Assembly: GCA_002342035.1 (NCBI GenBank)
Contig: DDPE01000034.1
Coordinates: 1 to 63,952 of the forward strand
Length of the DNA stretch: 63,952 bases
From: Asticcacaulis sp. UBA2476
GTDB lineage: Bacteria > Pseudomonadota > Alphaproteobacteria > Caulobacterales > Caulobacteraceae
Reading direction: 5' to 3'
In this document: piece by piece, positions 1 to 8,698 of the stretch
Layout: every line of letters begins with the position of its first letter
How positions within the stretch are numbered: position 1 is the stretch's first letter
Translations under genes and position numbers: made by a program
The notes under the pieces: model-generated
What the model was told of the DNA's origin: nothing
Seen by the model: the letters and a program-made list of their open reading frames with translations, nothing else
The model's database searches: none

Positions 1-326
1 CCGCCATGCCGGGCTGGAAACGTGATATCGGCCGCCATCTGGATGCCCTCATCGAACAGACCGTCCCCGGCGTGCATAAGGCCGTCAAATGGAATACGCC
101 GTTTTATGGTGTCCGCGATGACCACTGGTTCGTGGCGTTCCACTGCTTTACCAAGTACGTCAAGGTAACCTTCTTTCGCGGCACCTCACTCGACCCGGCG
201 CCCCCCGGTAAATCCAAACAGGCCGAGGTCCGCTATCTCGACATATTTGAGGACCGCCCGTTCGATGAGGCCCAGTTTACCAACTGGATCAAACAGGCCA
301 GCCAGTTGCCGGGCGAGAAGCTTTAA
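1..326 (+). CDS. DUF1801 (YdhG-like) protein, 5' partial
   Basis: The first 326 bases hold the C-terminal part of a small soluble protein that resembles the DUF1801/YdhG family: a tryptophan-rich start (WKRDIGRHLDALI), the central KWNTPFYG motif and a closing FTNWIKQA helix. The frame stays open to the window edge, so the ATG at position 6 is probably internal. Full-length members are usually around 120-150 residues; 106 are visible after that ATG. The family is sometimes linked to iron handling, but no biochemical role can be read here. The TAA stop at 324-326 lies 28 bp before the next gene, which differs sharply in base composition. Confidence 0.75.
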   Translation, partial: AMPGWKRDIGRHLDALIEQTVPGVHKAVKWNTPFYGVRDDHWFVAFHCFTKYVKVTFFRGTSLDPAPPGKSKQAEVRYLDIFEDRPFDEAQFTNWIKQASQLPGEKL

Positions 327-354
327 TTAATATACTCAATAATGTGGTGACTTC

Positions 355-1323
355 GTGAATCGTCATGAGCGTAGAAAACAAAGAACGCTAACCAATAAAG
401 CTCAGCACTATATACCTCGAAGTTATTTGGAGGCGTGGTGCGATCCTGATAAACTTGAGCGCGAAGCACCATACATTTGGTTATTCGATCGAGATGGACC
501 GACAAATGAAGCTCCGGGAAAGCGTAAGGCTCCTAAAAACATCTTCACAGAACCGGAGATGTATACAATTACGCCACCTGACAGTCCAAACACTAGAGAC
601 CTCTCTTTGGAGCACGCACTAAGCCAAATAGAAGGGGATTTCTGTTCTATTAGGCGCGATTACATTGAGAAAAAACTCCCCTTGGGAGAACGCGAGCACA
701 TAATTCTTTTGACATTCGCAGCTTGTTGCCAGTTTAGAACTCCTAGCGCACGTGAACATACACGATCTCAGTGGATGCCTATCCTAGAGACAGGCATTGA
801 ACTGGAAGCGAGGATGCATTCCGGAACTTCAAAGCTGCCGTTAAATATCGACAAATCCAAAAAGTCGAATCCCATGACATTGGATAAAGTACAGCAGATT
901 GTAAACGAGCCTCTACAATCTTTACTCGCATCCCATGTCCGCACAACAGTTCCATTACTGCAAAAGATGACAAAACTAACAATTCTCTGCACCGATCGAA
1001 CACCTGGCTTTATAACAAGTGATGACCCTGTAGTTTGGTTTGATCCAGAATCCTATAAACGGCCGCCGATGTTTCAAGGCCCCGCTCTGATGTATCCAAG
1101 CCTTGAAATCACCATGCCAATCTCACCCAACAAAATGATGCTACTGACCCGTAAGGATACTTGGCCGAATTATCTGGATCTTGACCTGATGGATCTAAAT
1201 GAACGTCTGCTGAATGATTTAAACCGACGAACCTGCCGCAATTCATTCCAGAAAATAATAGTTTCGCGCAACGAGTTTCGATCGAGTTGGGCTGAAGATG
1301 GCACCCCGCAACCAAATTCATAA
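355..1323 (+). CDS. DUF4238 domain-containing protein
   Basis: A 322-residue cytoplasmic protein that starts at GTG and carries the DUF4238 signature near its N-terminus: basic NRHERRKQR, then QHYIPRSYLEAWCDP. A second recognisable block, FITSDDPVVWFD, lies near residue 220. DUF4238 proteins are of unknown biochemical function and occur sporadically, often in genomic islands. Its base composition is clearly more AT-rich than the flanking genes, and it stands alone between two typical chromosomal genes, which suggests recent acquisition. No signal peptide or membrane segment is visible. The function is unknown; a defence or stress role is only a guess from the family's distribution. Confidence 0.8.
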   Translation: MNRHERRKQRTLTNKAQHYIPRSYLEAWCDPDKLEREAPYIWLFDRDGPTNEAPGKRKAPKNIFTEPEMYTITPPDSPNTRDLSLEHALSQIEGDFCSIRRDYIEKKLPLGEREHIILLTFAACCQFRTPSAREHTRSQWMPILETGIELEARMHSGTSKLPLNIDKSKKSNPMTLDKVQQIVNEPLQSLLASHVRTTVPLLQKMTKLTILCTDRTPGFITSDDPVVWFDPESYKRPPMFQGPALMYPSLEITMPISPNKMMLLTRKDTWPNYLDLDLMDLNERLLNDLNRRTCRNSFQKIIVSRNEFRSSWAEDGTPQPNS

Positions 1324-1523
1324 TAAAGATCGCACCGGTCACAAAACACCGCACACAAAGGTGTGATTACTGTTAACCGCCAATCCTCTGCCGTCCGAAT
1401 ACATAGCGTGGTATTATAAAGCGCGAGTCCACAATCCATAAGCCTGCCGATAACTTCGCTGTTCATTCAAACGAAGACTGAAACCACAAAAGTATCCGCA
1501 TCTCAAACAAGGACTAAGGACAG
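1324..1523. other. Intergenic stretch, no gene seen
   Basis: About 200 bp between the DUF4238 stop and the DUF962 start. A small inverted repeat (CACAC-AAAG-GTGTG, 1352-1365) follows the DUF4238 stop but has no T-run, so it is a weak terminator candidate at best. The right half is presumably the promoter and leader for the DUF962 gene; AGGACTAAGGAC just before its ATG supplies a Shine-Dalgarno sequence. Confidence 0.4.
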
Positions 1524-1901
1524 ATGGAAACCCCAAATCTGCAAGTAGAGGCCCCCGCCTCACCGCGCTTTAAATCCTATCATCACTTCTTCGACTACTA
1601 TCTGAGCCATAACCGGCCGACTTTGGCGAAGGGTATGCACTACGTCGCCAGCGCAATAGGGGCAGTGTCGCTGTTGATCGCCATCTGGGACGGCAAGCCG
1701 ATGGCGCTCGTGGCCGGGATCGTGATCGGTTACGCATTGGCGTGGATTGCGCACAGTTTTGTGGAACGCAATGATGCCGGCAACATCATCCAGCCGTTTT
1801 GGGCGTTGCTGGCCGATTATCACATGGTCTTCCTGAAGCTGACGGGGCAGCTTGACGCCCGGCGCCGCGCGGCCTTTCATGACCACGATTACCGGCCCTA
1901 G
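1524..1901 (+). CDS. DUF962/Mpo1-like integral membrane protein
   Basis: A 125-residue protein of the DUF962 (YGL010w/Mpo1) family. The family's histidine blocks are present: FFDYYLSHNRP near residue 25, a GMHYV block near residue 38, HSFVERN near residue 82, and ADYHMVFL near residue 100. Two hydrophobic stretches (about residues 43-55 and 61-75) suggest membrane helices. The yeast homologue Mpo1 is an iron-dependent dioxygenase acting on 2-hydroxy fatty acids; whether bacterial members share that reaction is inference. It converges on the ATP12 gene with only 15 bp between stop codons. Confidence 0.85.
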   Translation: METPNLQVEAPASPRFKSYHHFFDYYLSHNRPTLAKGMHYVASAIGAVSLLIAIWDGKPMALVAGIVIGYALAWIAHSFVERNDAGNIIQPFWALLADYHMVFLKLTGQLDARRRAAFHDHDYRP

Positions 1902-1916
1902 TCAGACCCGCCGCAA

Positions 1917-2675
1917 TCAGACCTTAAGCGCCTTAAACCAGTCCTCAAGGCTTTGCGCCTGTGCCCGGTGATTATCGGCACGGGTGCTGGCTTCGGCATC
2001 ATCCCCCCAGGTCTCAGCTTGAAACGCCTCGCCTATGCGCGACAGGCTGTGCGCCTCATTGCCCGTCAGGTGGCCTTTGAACAAAGCCAGCGCCAGAATG
2101 ACCGACCCAAACAACGGCGTCGCCGCCATGATCCCGGCCCGTTCATAGGTGCCCGCCTGCGCCACCAGTTCCTTTAACGCCGCCACGGTCGCTTCCGGTT
2201 GCGGCTTATGGACAATCGACAGGTTTTGCTCAAACCGCAGACCCAGTTCCTTGTCGGCCCAGTTCAGCACCGGGTCCCAGCCTGCGGATTCACGCGCCGT
2301 CAGTTCCGCCGGATAGTCCGCCGGATAGCACAGCAGGTCGGTTTCGGCGTAACGGCTGACTTCACTCAGCGTTTCCTCCAGCGTATCGCCCATACGGTCG
2401 ATAGCGGCGTAAGAGAGACGCGTCAGCGGCATGTCGTTAAATTCAACCACGTCTGCGGCCGCGTTCCATTCCGCGGCGACCATGGCGGCCAGCGCGAAAT
2501 TGGGCAGGGCCAGAGTCTTACCCGCAGGCGTCTTGGCGGGGCGGCCATCCAGCGTTACGGCAAAACCTTCGGGCGTGCGCGCAAACGCGGCCTCTTTCCA
2601 GAAGCGCTTGGGGCGAAAGCCGGTTTTATCGGCATTTTTGGCGGGTTTATCTTTGGGTTCGTTCATGGGCATCAC
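1917..2675 (-). CDS. ATP12 family F1-ATPase assembly chaperone
   Basis: This protein of about 252 residues matches the ATP12 chaperone family, which in mitochondria binds the F1 alpha subunit during ATP synthase assembly. Visible hallmarks are FWKEAAF followed by VTLDGRPAKTPAGK near residue 40, the AAEWNA block near residue 68, and MPLTRLSYAAIDR near residue 82. I use the GTG at 2675, which is 8 nt downstream of an AGGG; in-frame ATG codons at 2672 and 2666 are alternatives. It is the last gene of a minus-strand run (crcB, rluA-type, HAD, ATP12), 18 bp after the HAD stop. The lysine-rich N-terminus is not a signal peptide, so it should be cytoplasmic. Confidence 0.9.
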   Translation of the reverse strand: MMPMNEPKDKPAKNADKTGFRPKRFWKEAAFARTPEGFAVTLDGRPAKTPAGKTLALPNFALAAMVAAEWNAAADVVEFNDMPLTRLSYAAIDRMGDTLEETLSEVSRYAETDLLCYPADYPAELTARESAGWDPVLNWADKELGLRFEQNLSIVHKPQPEATVAALKELVAQAGTYERAGIMAATPLFGSVILALALFKGHLTGNEAHSLSRIGEAFQAETWGDDAEASTRADNHRAQAQSLEDWFKALKV

Positions 2676-2693
2676 ATAGGATGCCCTGGCGTT

Positions 2694-3371
2694 TTACGCA
2701 ACCGCGCGGGCCTCAAAAGCGTTCAGAGCAACATCCAGCTCATTGAAATCATGCACGATCTGGTGGGCACCGGCGGCATCCAGCTCCTCAACCGTATGAA
2801 AGCCCCACGACACACCAATGGCATAGGCGCGGGCATCTATGGCCATACGCATATCAAACGACGCATCGCCGATCATCAGGGTCTGGGAGGCATCAACCCC
2901 CAACACACGCATGTTTTCGGTCACCATAAACGGGTGTGGCTTTGAGGGGCCATCATCACCGCAATAGGTGGCATCGAATAGGTCGCGCCAGCCGAAAACA
3001 TCCAGCACGCGGTTGACCCCGCGGCGCGATTTGCCGGTCGCCATACCAATCAGCCAGCCTTCGGCCTTAAGGCGCAGCAGGGTCGCCTCAGCCCCCGGAT
3101 AGAGAATTTCACGGAAATCCGGATCGGCATGAAAGCGCAGGAACGCCTGTTTGTACTCATGGGCATAGGCGTCGATCAGGGCCGCATCGGCCTCTGGCCG
3201 CAGATGTTGCAAGGCCTCAACCAGCGACAGGCCAACAATGTGGCGTGCCTCTTCGTAGGGCGGCGGCTCAAGACCCACGGCCTTGGCCCCTTCGGTCAGG
3301 GCCTGCAAAATCGGACCGCGGCTGTCCACAAGGGTGCCGTCCACATCGAAAACCGCCAGCTTCAAACTCAT
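2694..3371 (-). CDS. HAD-IA family phosphatase (phosphoglycolate phosphatase-like)
   Basis: A 225-residue haloacid dehalogenase-type hydrolase. All four HAD motifs are present: FDVDGTLVDS at residues 8-17 (nucleophile and acid aspartates), the MATGKS threonine near residue 111, the KPHP lysine near residue 144, and GDASFDMRMA near residue 168. The insertion between motifs I and II is a helical cap of the type found in phosphoglycolate and pyrophosphate phosphatases. The substrate cannot be fixed from sequence. It sits between the RluA-type pseudouridine synthase and ATP12 on the same strand, an arrangement I recall from Caulobacter relatives. The 124 bp upstream are AT-rich and may carry a promoter of its own. 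Confidence 0.9.
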   Translation of the reverse strand: MSLKLAVFDVDGTLVDSRGPILQALTEGAKAVGLEPPPYEEARHIVGLSLVEALQHLRPEADAALIDAYAHEYKQAFLRFHADPDFREILYPGAEATLLRLKAEGWLIGMATGKSRRGVNRVLDVFGWRDLFDATYCGDDGPSKPHPFMVTENMRVLGVDASQTLMIGDASFDMRMAIDARAYAIGVSWGFHTVEELDAAGAHQIVHDFNELDVALNAFEARAVA

Positions 3372-3495
3372 CAGGGCTTACTTTTATCTATTATGTATTT
3401 AAACAATCAATTTAGATCAAATTTGACAAATTGAAACTACAAATAACGCAAAAATTGCACAATAATGATCATACAAATTACAGCGGCAATCCGGC

Positions 3496-4503
3496 TTAGC
3501 GCGACCGCTTCTTGCCCGATTTGGCGAACGGGTCGGTCTCGGCTTCGTCGGGCGTAAACCCAAAGCGCGCAAAGCCCGCCTCAATCACCGGATCAAGTGG
3601 CGCCTCGACGATCAGCGTCCCGTGGGTCGGGTGCGGCAGTTCAATCCGGCGATGATGCAGTTGCAGACCTAAGCCGACGCTCAGTTCGCCTGATTTTTCA
3701 TCGGCATATTTCGGATCGCCCAGGATCGAATGACCGATCGCCTTCATGTGCGCGCGAAGCTGATGGGTGCGGCCGGTATGAGGGCGCAGGGCCATCCACG
3801 ACACACGCGGACCGGCACGGGAGATGGTGACATATTCGGTCTCAGCCGCCTCGGCGCCCTGCTCTTTGATATCAGCCGGCATGACGATTTCGCGGTCGTT
3901 AAAGCCCTTTTTGATCAAAGGCGTGTCGATATAGCCTTCTTCGGGCTTAGGGTTACCCGCCACCAGCGCCCAGTAGGTCTTATGGGCTTTACGACGGGCA
4001 AACGCTCCGGCCAGACGGGCGGCGGCATTGGGGGTCTTACCCAGCAGCAGGACGCCGGACGTATCGCGGTCAAGGCGGTGAACCAGACGTGGGCGCTCCA
4101 GCCCTTCACCCCACGCCGACAACAGGCGATCAACGTGGTTCTTGGTCTTGGTGCCGCCCTGAACCGCCAGACCTGCGGGTTTGTTGATGGCGATGACGTC
4201 TTCGTCCTCATAGAGCACCAATGATTTGGCGTACTTAATCTCATGGGGACTTAAGATCGCCCGTTCGCGCTTTTGCTGATCCTCAGAAGGTGCGGCGGGC
4301 AGCGGCGGCACGCGCACGGTCGATCCGGTGCTCAGGCGGGTATCGGCCTTGACCCGGCCACCATCGACGCGCACCTGCCCCGACCGCAGCAGCTTATTGA
4401 GCTGAATGTGGTTGATGTGCGGCCAGCGGCGCTTGAAGAACTTATCGACGCGCACGCCGTCTTCGCCGTCCGTGACATAAAGGGTTTTGACTTCGTTCGA
4501 CAT
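3496..4503 (-). CDS. RluA family 23S rRNA pseudouridine synthase (RluC/RluD-like)
   Basis: A 335-residue pseudouridine synthase that isomerises specific uridines, most likely in 23S rRNA. An N-terminal S4-type RNA-binding domain (about residues 10-70; KFFKRRWPHINHIQL, RSGQVRVDGGRV) precedes the catalytic domain. The catalytic aspartate is in HRLDRDTSG near residue 148, and the family block GRTHQLRAHM lies near residue 245. I prefer the ATG at 4503 (MSNEVKT) over an upstream GTG because it sits just past the crcB stop at 4505-4507. RluC versus RluD cannot be decided without alignment. Confidence 0.92.
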   Translation of the reverse strand: MSNEVKTLYVTDGEDGVRVDKFFKRRWPHINHIQLNKLLRSGQVRVDGGRVKADTRLSTGSTVRVPPLPAAPSEDQQKRERAILSPHEIKYAKSLVLYEDEDVIAINKPAGLAVQGGTKTKNHVDRLLSAWGEGLERPRLVHRLDRDTSGVLLLGKTPNAAARLAGAFARRKAHKTYWALVAGNPKPEEGYIDTPLIKKGFNDREIVMPADIKEQGAEAAETEYVTISRAGPRVSWMALRPHTGRTHQLRAHMKAIGHSILGDPKYADEKSGELSVGLGLQLHHRRIELPHPTHGTLIVEAPLDPVIEAGFARFGFTPDEAETDPFAKSGKKRSR

Positions 4504-4504
4504 C

Positions 4505-4894
4505 TTAAAACACAAACTTTCGGGTCAGATAAAGACCGACAATGACGGCCCCCACCGCCAGTAAAACAGATAATAACGCATAGCTGCTGGCCAGAACATA
4601 GTCGCGCCGCTCCAGCATCTGCACGACCTCCAGCGAAAAGGTCGAAAAGGTGGTGAACCCGCCTAAAATACCTACGCCGACGAATAATCGCAGGCGCTCA
4701 ACCTCCATCGGCGCAGGTGAGCGGATGACCACCGCCATTAGCACGCCCATCAGAAGCCCACCCAGCACATTGGCCATGAATGTGCCATAGGGCCAGCCGC
4801 CCATCGGCAGATAAAGCGCACTGAGGCGGGCCAGACCGTACCGCCCGACCGAGCCAATCGCGCCACCCACGGCAATAAGCACCCAATTCAACAT
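4505..4894 (-). CDS. crcB: CrcB/Fluc fluoride channel
   Basis: A 129-residue, four-helix membrane protein of the CrcB/Fluc family, which exports fluoride as a dual-topology dimer. Signature blocks are GGAIGSVGRYGLAR near residue 10, GTFMANVLGG near residue 39 (the pore asparagine), and GGFTTFSTFSLE near residue 78, which supplies the phenylalanines and the central Na+-site region. It is the first gene of the minus-strand run and diverges from the HIT gene. I see no fluoride riboswitch in the 86-bp upstream gap, which is too short for the switch plus a promoter. Confidence 0.95.
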   Translation of the reverse strand: MLNWVLIAVGGAIGSVGRYGLARLSALYLPMGGWPYGTFMANVLGGLLMGVLMAVVIRSPAPMEVERLRLFVGVGILGGFTTFSTFSLEVVQMLERRDYVLASSYALLSVLLAVGAVIVGLYLTRKFVF

Positions 4895-4980
4895 GCGCTC
4901 TCATTACCTGTCTTGGCGCGCAAGGCATAGTCCTTTAGAGAGATTATATAACTGCATGACCTGATAGACGAGCCGATTTC
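4895..4980. promoter_or_regulatory. Divergent promoter region crcB / HIT gene
   Basis: An 86-bp gap between two divergent start codons, so promoters for both directions must lie here or in the gene ends. An AT-rich core (GATTATATAAC, about 4942-4952) is a plausible -10 zone for the rightward gene. This is positional inference only. Confidence 0.35.
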
Positions 4981-5412
4981 ATGAGCCTTTACGGTGATTA
5001 CGACCCCAAGAACATCTTCGCCAAGATTTTAAGCAGCGATATTCCGTGCGCCAAGGTCTATGAGGACGCCCGGATTTTGAGTTTTATGGACGCGTTTCCG
5101 CAGGCCAAAGGTCATACGCTGGTGATCCCTAAAGTATCAGCGCGCAACCTGTTTGATATTCGCTGCGAAGACCTGCAAAACCTGATCGCCCATACCCAGA
5201 AAATCGGCCGCGCGGTCAGGTCAGCACTGGAGCCCGACGGCATCCGCATCGCTCAATTTAATGGTGAAGCGGCGGGCCAGACCGTGTTTCATATCCATTT
5301 CCATATTATCCCGGCCTGGGATGACGCCGCCCCGCGCGCCCACGCGTCGGGCCAGATGGCCGATCTGGCCGAACTCAAAGACCTCGCGTCCCGCATTAAA
5401 GCTAAACTGTAA
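4981..5412 (+). CDS. HIT family nucleotide-binding hydrolase
   Basis: A 143-residue protein with the histidine-triad active site HIHFHIIP near residue 100. The N-terminal block NIFAKILSSDIPCAKVYED and the GHTLVIPK strand near residue 38 are typical of the Hint/HinT branch, which hydrolyses adenosine phosphoramidates and related nucleotides. Length is normal for the family. It is followed after 10 bp by the histidine phosphatase gene on the same strand, so the two are probably co-transcribed. No export signal. Confidence 0.93.
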   Translation: MSLYGDYDPKNIFAKILSSDIPCAKVYEDARILSFMDAFPQAKGHTLVIPKVSARNLFDIRCEDLQNLIAHTQKIGRAVRSALEPDGIRIAQFNGEAAGQTVFHIHFHIIPAWDDAAPRAHASGQMADLAELKDLASRIKAKL

Positions 5413-5422
5413 GGTATTCTCA

Positions 5423-6046
5423 GTGTTTTACGTTCTCCGCCACGGTCAGACCGACTGGAATGCCGCGCTCAGGCTGCAAGGCTCAACCGACATCGCACTC
5501 AATGAGATTGGCCGAGAACAGGCCCGAGTCGCCGCGCAGTTACTGACCGGACAGGGCCTGACAAAGATCGTGACCTCGCCCCTGTCGCGGGCGCGGGAGA
5601 CGGCGGAAATTGTCGGTCATGCTGTCGGATTAGAGGTCGAGACCGATCCGCGCCTGATCGAGCGCAATTTTGGCGCCTTTGAAGGCCTGACCCTCCCCGA
5701 AGTCGAGGTCTTACGCCGTGACATGGGCGAAATCATGAACCCGCAAGCCGATCTTGATGGCCGCCACTACCCGCTTGATGCCGAACCGCTAAGCGAAGTA
5801 TTCAAGCGGGTATCATCGGCCATTATTGATCACAGAAAAAATAATGAAATCAGTCTGTTTGTGTTTCACGGCATCCCGTTCCGTGTGGTCAGCAAACTTT
5901 ATTTGGGTGAGATGCACACCAGCCCCAATGCCTCACCGGTGCGGTTTGAGCCGGTGGGTGATGGCTGGCATATGTCGCCGCTTGACCCCGGCAACACGCC
6001 GCTATCGCAACACCAGAACCTCCAGACCAGCATGGGCCGGTTTTAG
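5423..6046 (+). CDS. Histidine phosphatase family protein
   Basis: A phosphoglycerate-mutase-like phosphatase of 207 residues. The catalytic LRHGQTDWN block is at residues 5-13, the acid block ERNFGAFEGL near residue 80, and the second histidine in FHGIPFRVV near residue 152. I choose the GTG at 5423 because it puts the RHG motif at the usual distance from the N-terminus and has AAGG upstream at 5411; the same frame stays open further upstream but overlaps the HIT gene. The substrate is not predictable; relatives act on phosphosugars, nucleotides or alpha-ribazole phosphate. Confidence 0.88.
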   Translation: MFYVLRHGQTDWNAALRLQGSTDIALNEIGREQARVAAQLLTGQGLTKIVTSPLSRARETAEIVGHAVGLEVETDPRLIERNFGAFEGLTLPEVEVLRRDMGEIMNPQADLDGRHYPLDAEPLSEVFKRVSSAIIDHRKNNEISLFVFHGIPFRVVSKLYLGEMHTSPNASPVRFEPVGDGWHMSPLDPGNTPLSQHQNLQTSMGRF

Positions 6047-6380
6047 ACGTCAATTTCCGAAACAGGCGTTTCATCTTTATGCGGCATTTGGACAAGCCAT
6101 TGCCGCATATGATAGGCATTTTATATTTAAAAACCCACCACGCGATCATTTTCAGGCAAAAATCAGAACCTGATAACGCTAGATTTGATCCATTCCGATC
6201 AGTTTCGAGCCACATCTGATCGTTTTTAGCCTTGATGCGGCTTTTGCCTTACCTTACTAATTTTAGGCACTTCCGTCCGGCATACCGGAACGGACACCCA
6301 CATAATGATACAAAATATAAAAATGCGAGACCAGCCTGTAAGGTAATTGGTCTCCGCGAGGCAACAAAAAGGACCCAACC
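6047..6380. promoter_or_regulatory. Leader region of the pectin cluster with a 14-bp palindrome
   Basis: A 334-bp stretch without a credible gene, upstream of the first exported glycosidase. It contains the perfect inverted repeat TCCGG-CATA-CCGGA at 6276-6289, which sits inside a longer TTCCG...CGGAA symmetry (6271-6290) and is followed by AT-rich sequence (ATAATGATACAAAATATAAAAATG). The layout fits an operator next to a promoter for the downstream operon. The binding protein is unknown. Confidence 0.35.
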
Positions 6381-8654
6381 GTGCCGAATCTTTCGCGCCG
6401 ACACCTGATGATGACGGCCGCCGCGGCGGCAAGCGCCCCCCTGCTCAGCTCGCCCGCCCGCGCCGCAGCCAATGCACGGATCGACCGCCAGCGTCTGGTT
6501 CAGCGCCACAATCCGGTTTTAACGGCGATTGATCCTCATGCGCCCCTGATGCTGGGCAACGGCAATATCGGCTTTACCGCCGACATCACCGGCCTTCAGA
6601 CCTTCACCAAACCCTACAGTAAAATCGCGCCCCTGCTGACCGAAGCCCAATGGGCCTGGCACAGCTTCCCAAATCCCAATGGCTACACCGTCGCGGACAC
6701 TCAAGTCCCGATCGAGGTGAATGGCCACACCCGCCGCTATGGCTATATTAAGGACTGGGCCGAAGCGGCGACAAACCCGGCCATGGCCTACATCCGCGAA
6801 AACCTGCACCGCTTTTCGCTGGGGCGGGTGTCGCTCGATCTGCGCGCCAGGGACGGCACGCCTGCAAAATTCGCGGATATAAAAAACACGCATCAGACGC
6901 TGGATCTGTGGACCGGCACCCTGACCAGCCGATTTATATACGATGGCGAGGCCGTCACGGTTGTGACCCGCGTCCTGGCCGATCAGGATGCGGTCATGGC
7001 TGAGGTCACCTCGGTTTTGGTGGCACAGGGCCGATTGGGCGTGACGGTACGCTTTCCCGGTGTATCGAAATCTCTCAATCCCGATCCGTCAGACTGGGGC
7101 AATCCCGACGGCCACACCACTACCGAAATTTCGCGCACCTCTGGCGACATTCACCTGAAGCGCCAGATCGATGACACGGTCTATTACAGCCGCATCCATG
7201 CGCCCGGTGCCTACGTCGAAAAAGCCGAAGCCCACACCTATCGCGCCACGTCAAAAGCCAAAACCCTGACGGTCACGGCGCTGTTTGCCAATAGCGAAGC
7301 CCTCGATCTGCCCTCCCCTGCCGAGGCGAAGGTGGCCGTTGAGCATCACTGGCGCGACTACTGGTCGAATGGCGGCATGGTCGAGCTGGCGGGTACTGCT
7401 GATCCGCGCGCGACCGAACTGGAGCGCCGGATTATTCTGTCGCAATATCTGATGGCCGTGAACGCATCGGGCGCATTCCCGCCGCAGGAAGAAGGCCTGT
7501 TTTCCAATAGCTGGAACGGTAAGTCGCACTTGGAGATGCATCCCTGGCATTCGGCGCACTTTGCCCTGTGGGGGCGACCGCAACTATTGGAAAAAAGCCT
7601 CGGCTGGTATGTCAGCTTCTTACCAAAGGCCCGCACTCGCGCTCAGGAACAAGGCGTCAAAGGCGCGTGGTGGCCCAAGATGATCGGCCCTGATGGTGCC
7701 GACAGCCCCTCAAAAGTCTCTCCCTTCATCCTGTGGCAGCAGCCGCATCCGATCTATATGTCGGAGCTTCTGTACCGTGCGGGCGACAACGCGCGGGTGC
7801 TGAAAACCTATGGCCAACTGGTCGAGGATAGCGCCGATCTGCTGGCGTCGATCATGGTGTGGGATAAGCCGTCCGGCCGTTATCGCCTCGGCCCGCCGGT
7901 TATTCCGGTACAGGAAAACTTCCCGCCTCTGACCACCTTTAATCCGATGTTTGAACTGGCCTATTTCCGCTGGGGGATCGAGACGGCCCAAACCTGGCGC
8001 GAACGAACGGGTAAGCCGCGCCGCGCCGACTGGGACGCCGTGCTGGCCAAATGGCCGGACCTGCCGCAAAAAGACGGGCTTTATCTGCCGGTCGGCTCAC
8101 AACCCGGCTTTTGGGATAAGGCGGCGGGGACGTGTAAATCGAACGCCGTAGATGAAACCTGTCAGAACCGCGACCACATGTCGTTCCTGATGCCGCTCGG
8201 CTGGCTGCCGGGGCGCGATGTCGATAAGCCAACCATGCGCAACACCCTTGACCGGATGAAGCGCGACTGGGATCTGCGCCAGACCTGGGGCTGGGATTAT
8301 CCGATGATGGCCATGACCGCCACGCGGTTGGGTGCGCCGGATGAGGCCATCGACTGGCTGTTTTTCGACGCTAAAAACAATAAATTTGGCACAAGCGGCA
8401 TGACCCCGCGTGTGCATCTGGATGCCCATGCCGCCGCGTTCGTGCCAACCGCGACGGGTGCGGGCGTTCAAACCGACGCGGGCCTTGACGGGCATGGCTA
8501 TCAGCGGGCGGCGGAAACCTATTTCCCGTCAAATGGCGGGCTTTTGCTGGCGATTGCCCTGATGGCCGGTGGCTGGGATGGCCAGACCGGCCATGCGACC
8601 GGCTTCCCCAAAGACTGGAAGGTCAGGGTCGAAGGTATCCGCCCGTCATTGTAG
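6381..8654 (+). CDS. Tat-exported six-hairpin glycosidase-like protein
   Basis: A 757-residue secreted protein. The N-terminus has a twin-arginine leader (SRRHLMM, then an alanine-rich core ending PARAAA), so it should be folded before export to the periplasm. The mature part opens with a block (MLGNGNIGFTADITGLQTF) and continues with WNGKSHLEMHPWHSAHFALWGR near residue 380, which recalls the N-terminal sandwich plus (alpha/alpha)6 barrel of GH65/GH95-type enzymes. I cannot assign a CAZy family. The GTG start follows AAAAAGGA by about 8 nt. The next gene begins 44 bp downstream and the whole neighbourhood is pectin-related, so a role on pectin side chains is likely but inferred. Confidence 0.75.
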   Translation: MPNLSRRHLMMTAAAAASAPLLSSPARAAANARIDRQRLVQRHNPVLTAIDPHAPLMLGNGNIGFTADITGLQTFTKPYSKIAPLLTEAQWAWHSFPNPNGYTVADTQVPIEVNGHTRRYGYIKDWAEAATNPAMAYIRENLHRFSLGRVSLDLRARDGTPAKFADIKNTHQTLDLWTGTLTSRFIYDGEAVTVVTRVLADQDAVMAEVTSVLVAQGRLGVTVRFPGVSKSLNPDPSDWGNPDGHTTTEISRTSGDIHLKRQIDDTVYYSRIHAPGAYVEKAEAHTYRATSKAKTLTVTALFANSEALDLPSPAEAKVAVEHHWRDYWSNGGMVELAGTADPRATELERRIILSQYLMAVNASGAFPPQEEGLFSNSWNGKSHLEMHPWHSAHFALWGRPQLLEKSLGWYVSFLPKARTRAQEQGVKGAWWPKMIGPDGADSPSKVSPFILWQQPHPIYMSELLYRAGDNARVLKTYGQLVEDSADLLASIMVWDKPSGRYRLGPPVIPVQENFPPLTTFNPMFELAYFRWGIETAQTWRERTGKPRRADWDAVLAKWPDLPQKDGLYLPVGSQPGFWDKAAGTCKSNAVDETCQNRDHMSFLMPLGWLPGRDVDKPTMRNTLDRMKRDWDLRQTWGWDYPMMAMTATRLGAPDEAIDWLFFDAKNNKFGTSGMTPRVHLDAHAAAFVPTATGAGVQTDAGLDGHGYQRAAETYFPSNGGLLLAIALMAGGWDGQTGHATGFPKDWKVRVEGIRPSL

Positions 8655-8698
8655 ACCGCCCCTACCAATTATAAAAAAACTCCAGAGGAAATGCCAAA

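Noticed and set aside
2199..2945. 248-codon plus-strand frame opposite ATP12 and the HAD gene
   Set aside because: It lies wholly antisense to two genes with clear family motifs, spans the gap between them, and its translation shows no recognisable domain.
4895..4980. Possible fluoride riboswitch before crcB
   Set aside because: The gap is too short to hold the switch and a promoter, and I see no match to the characteristic pseudoknot sequence.
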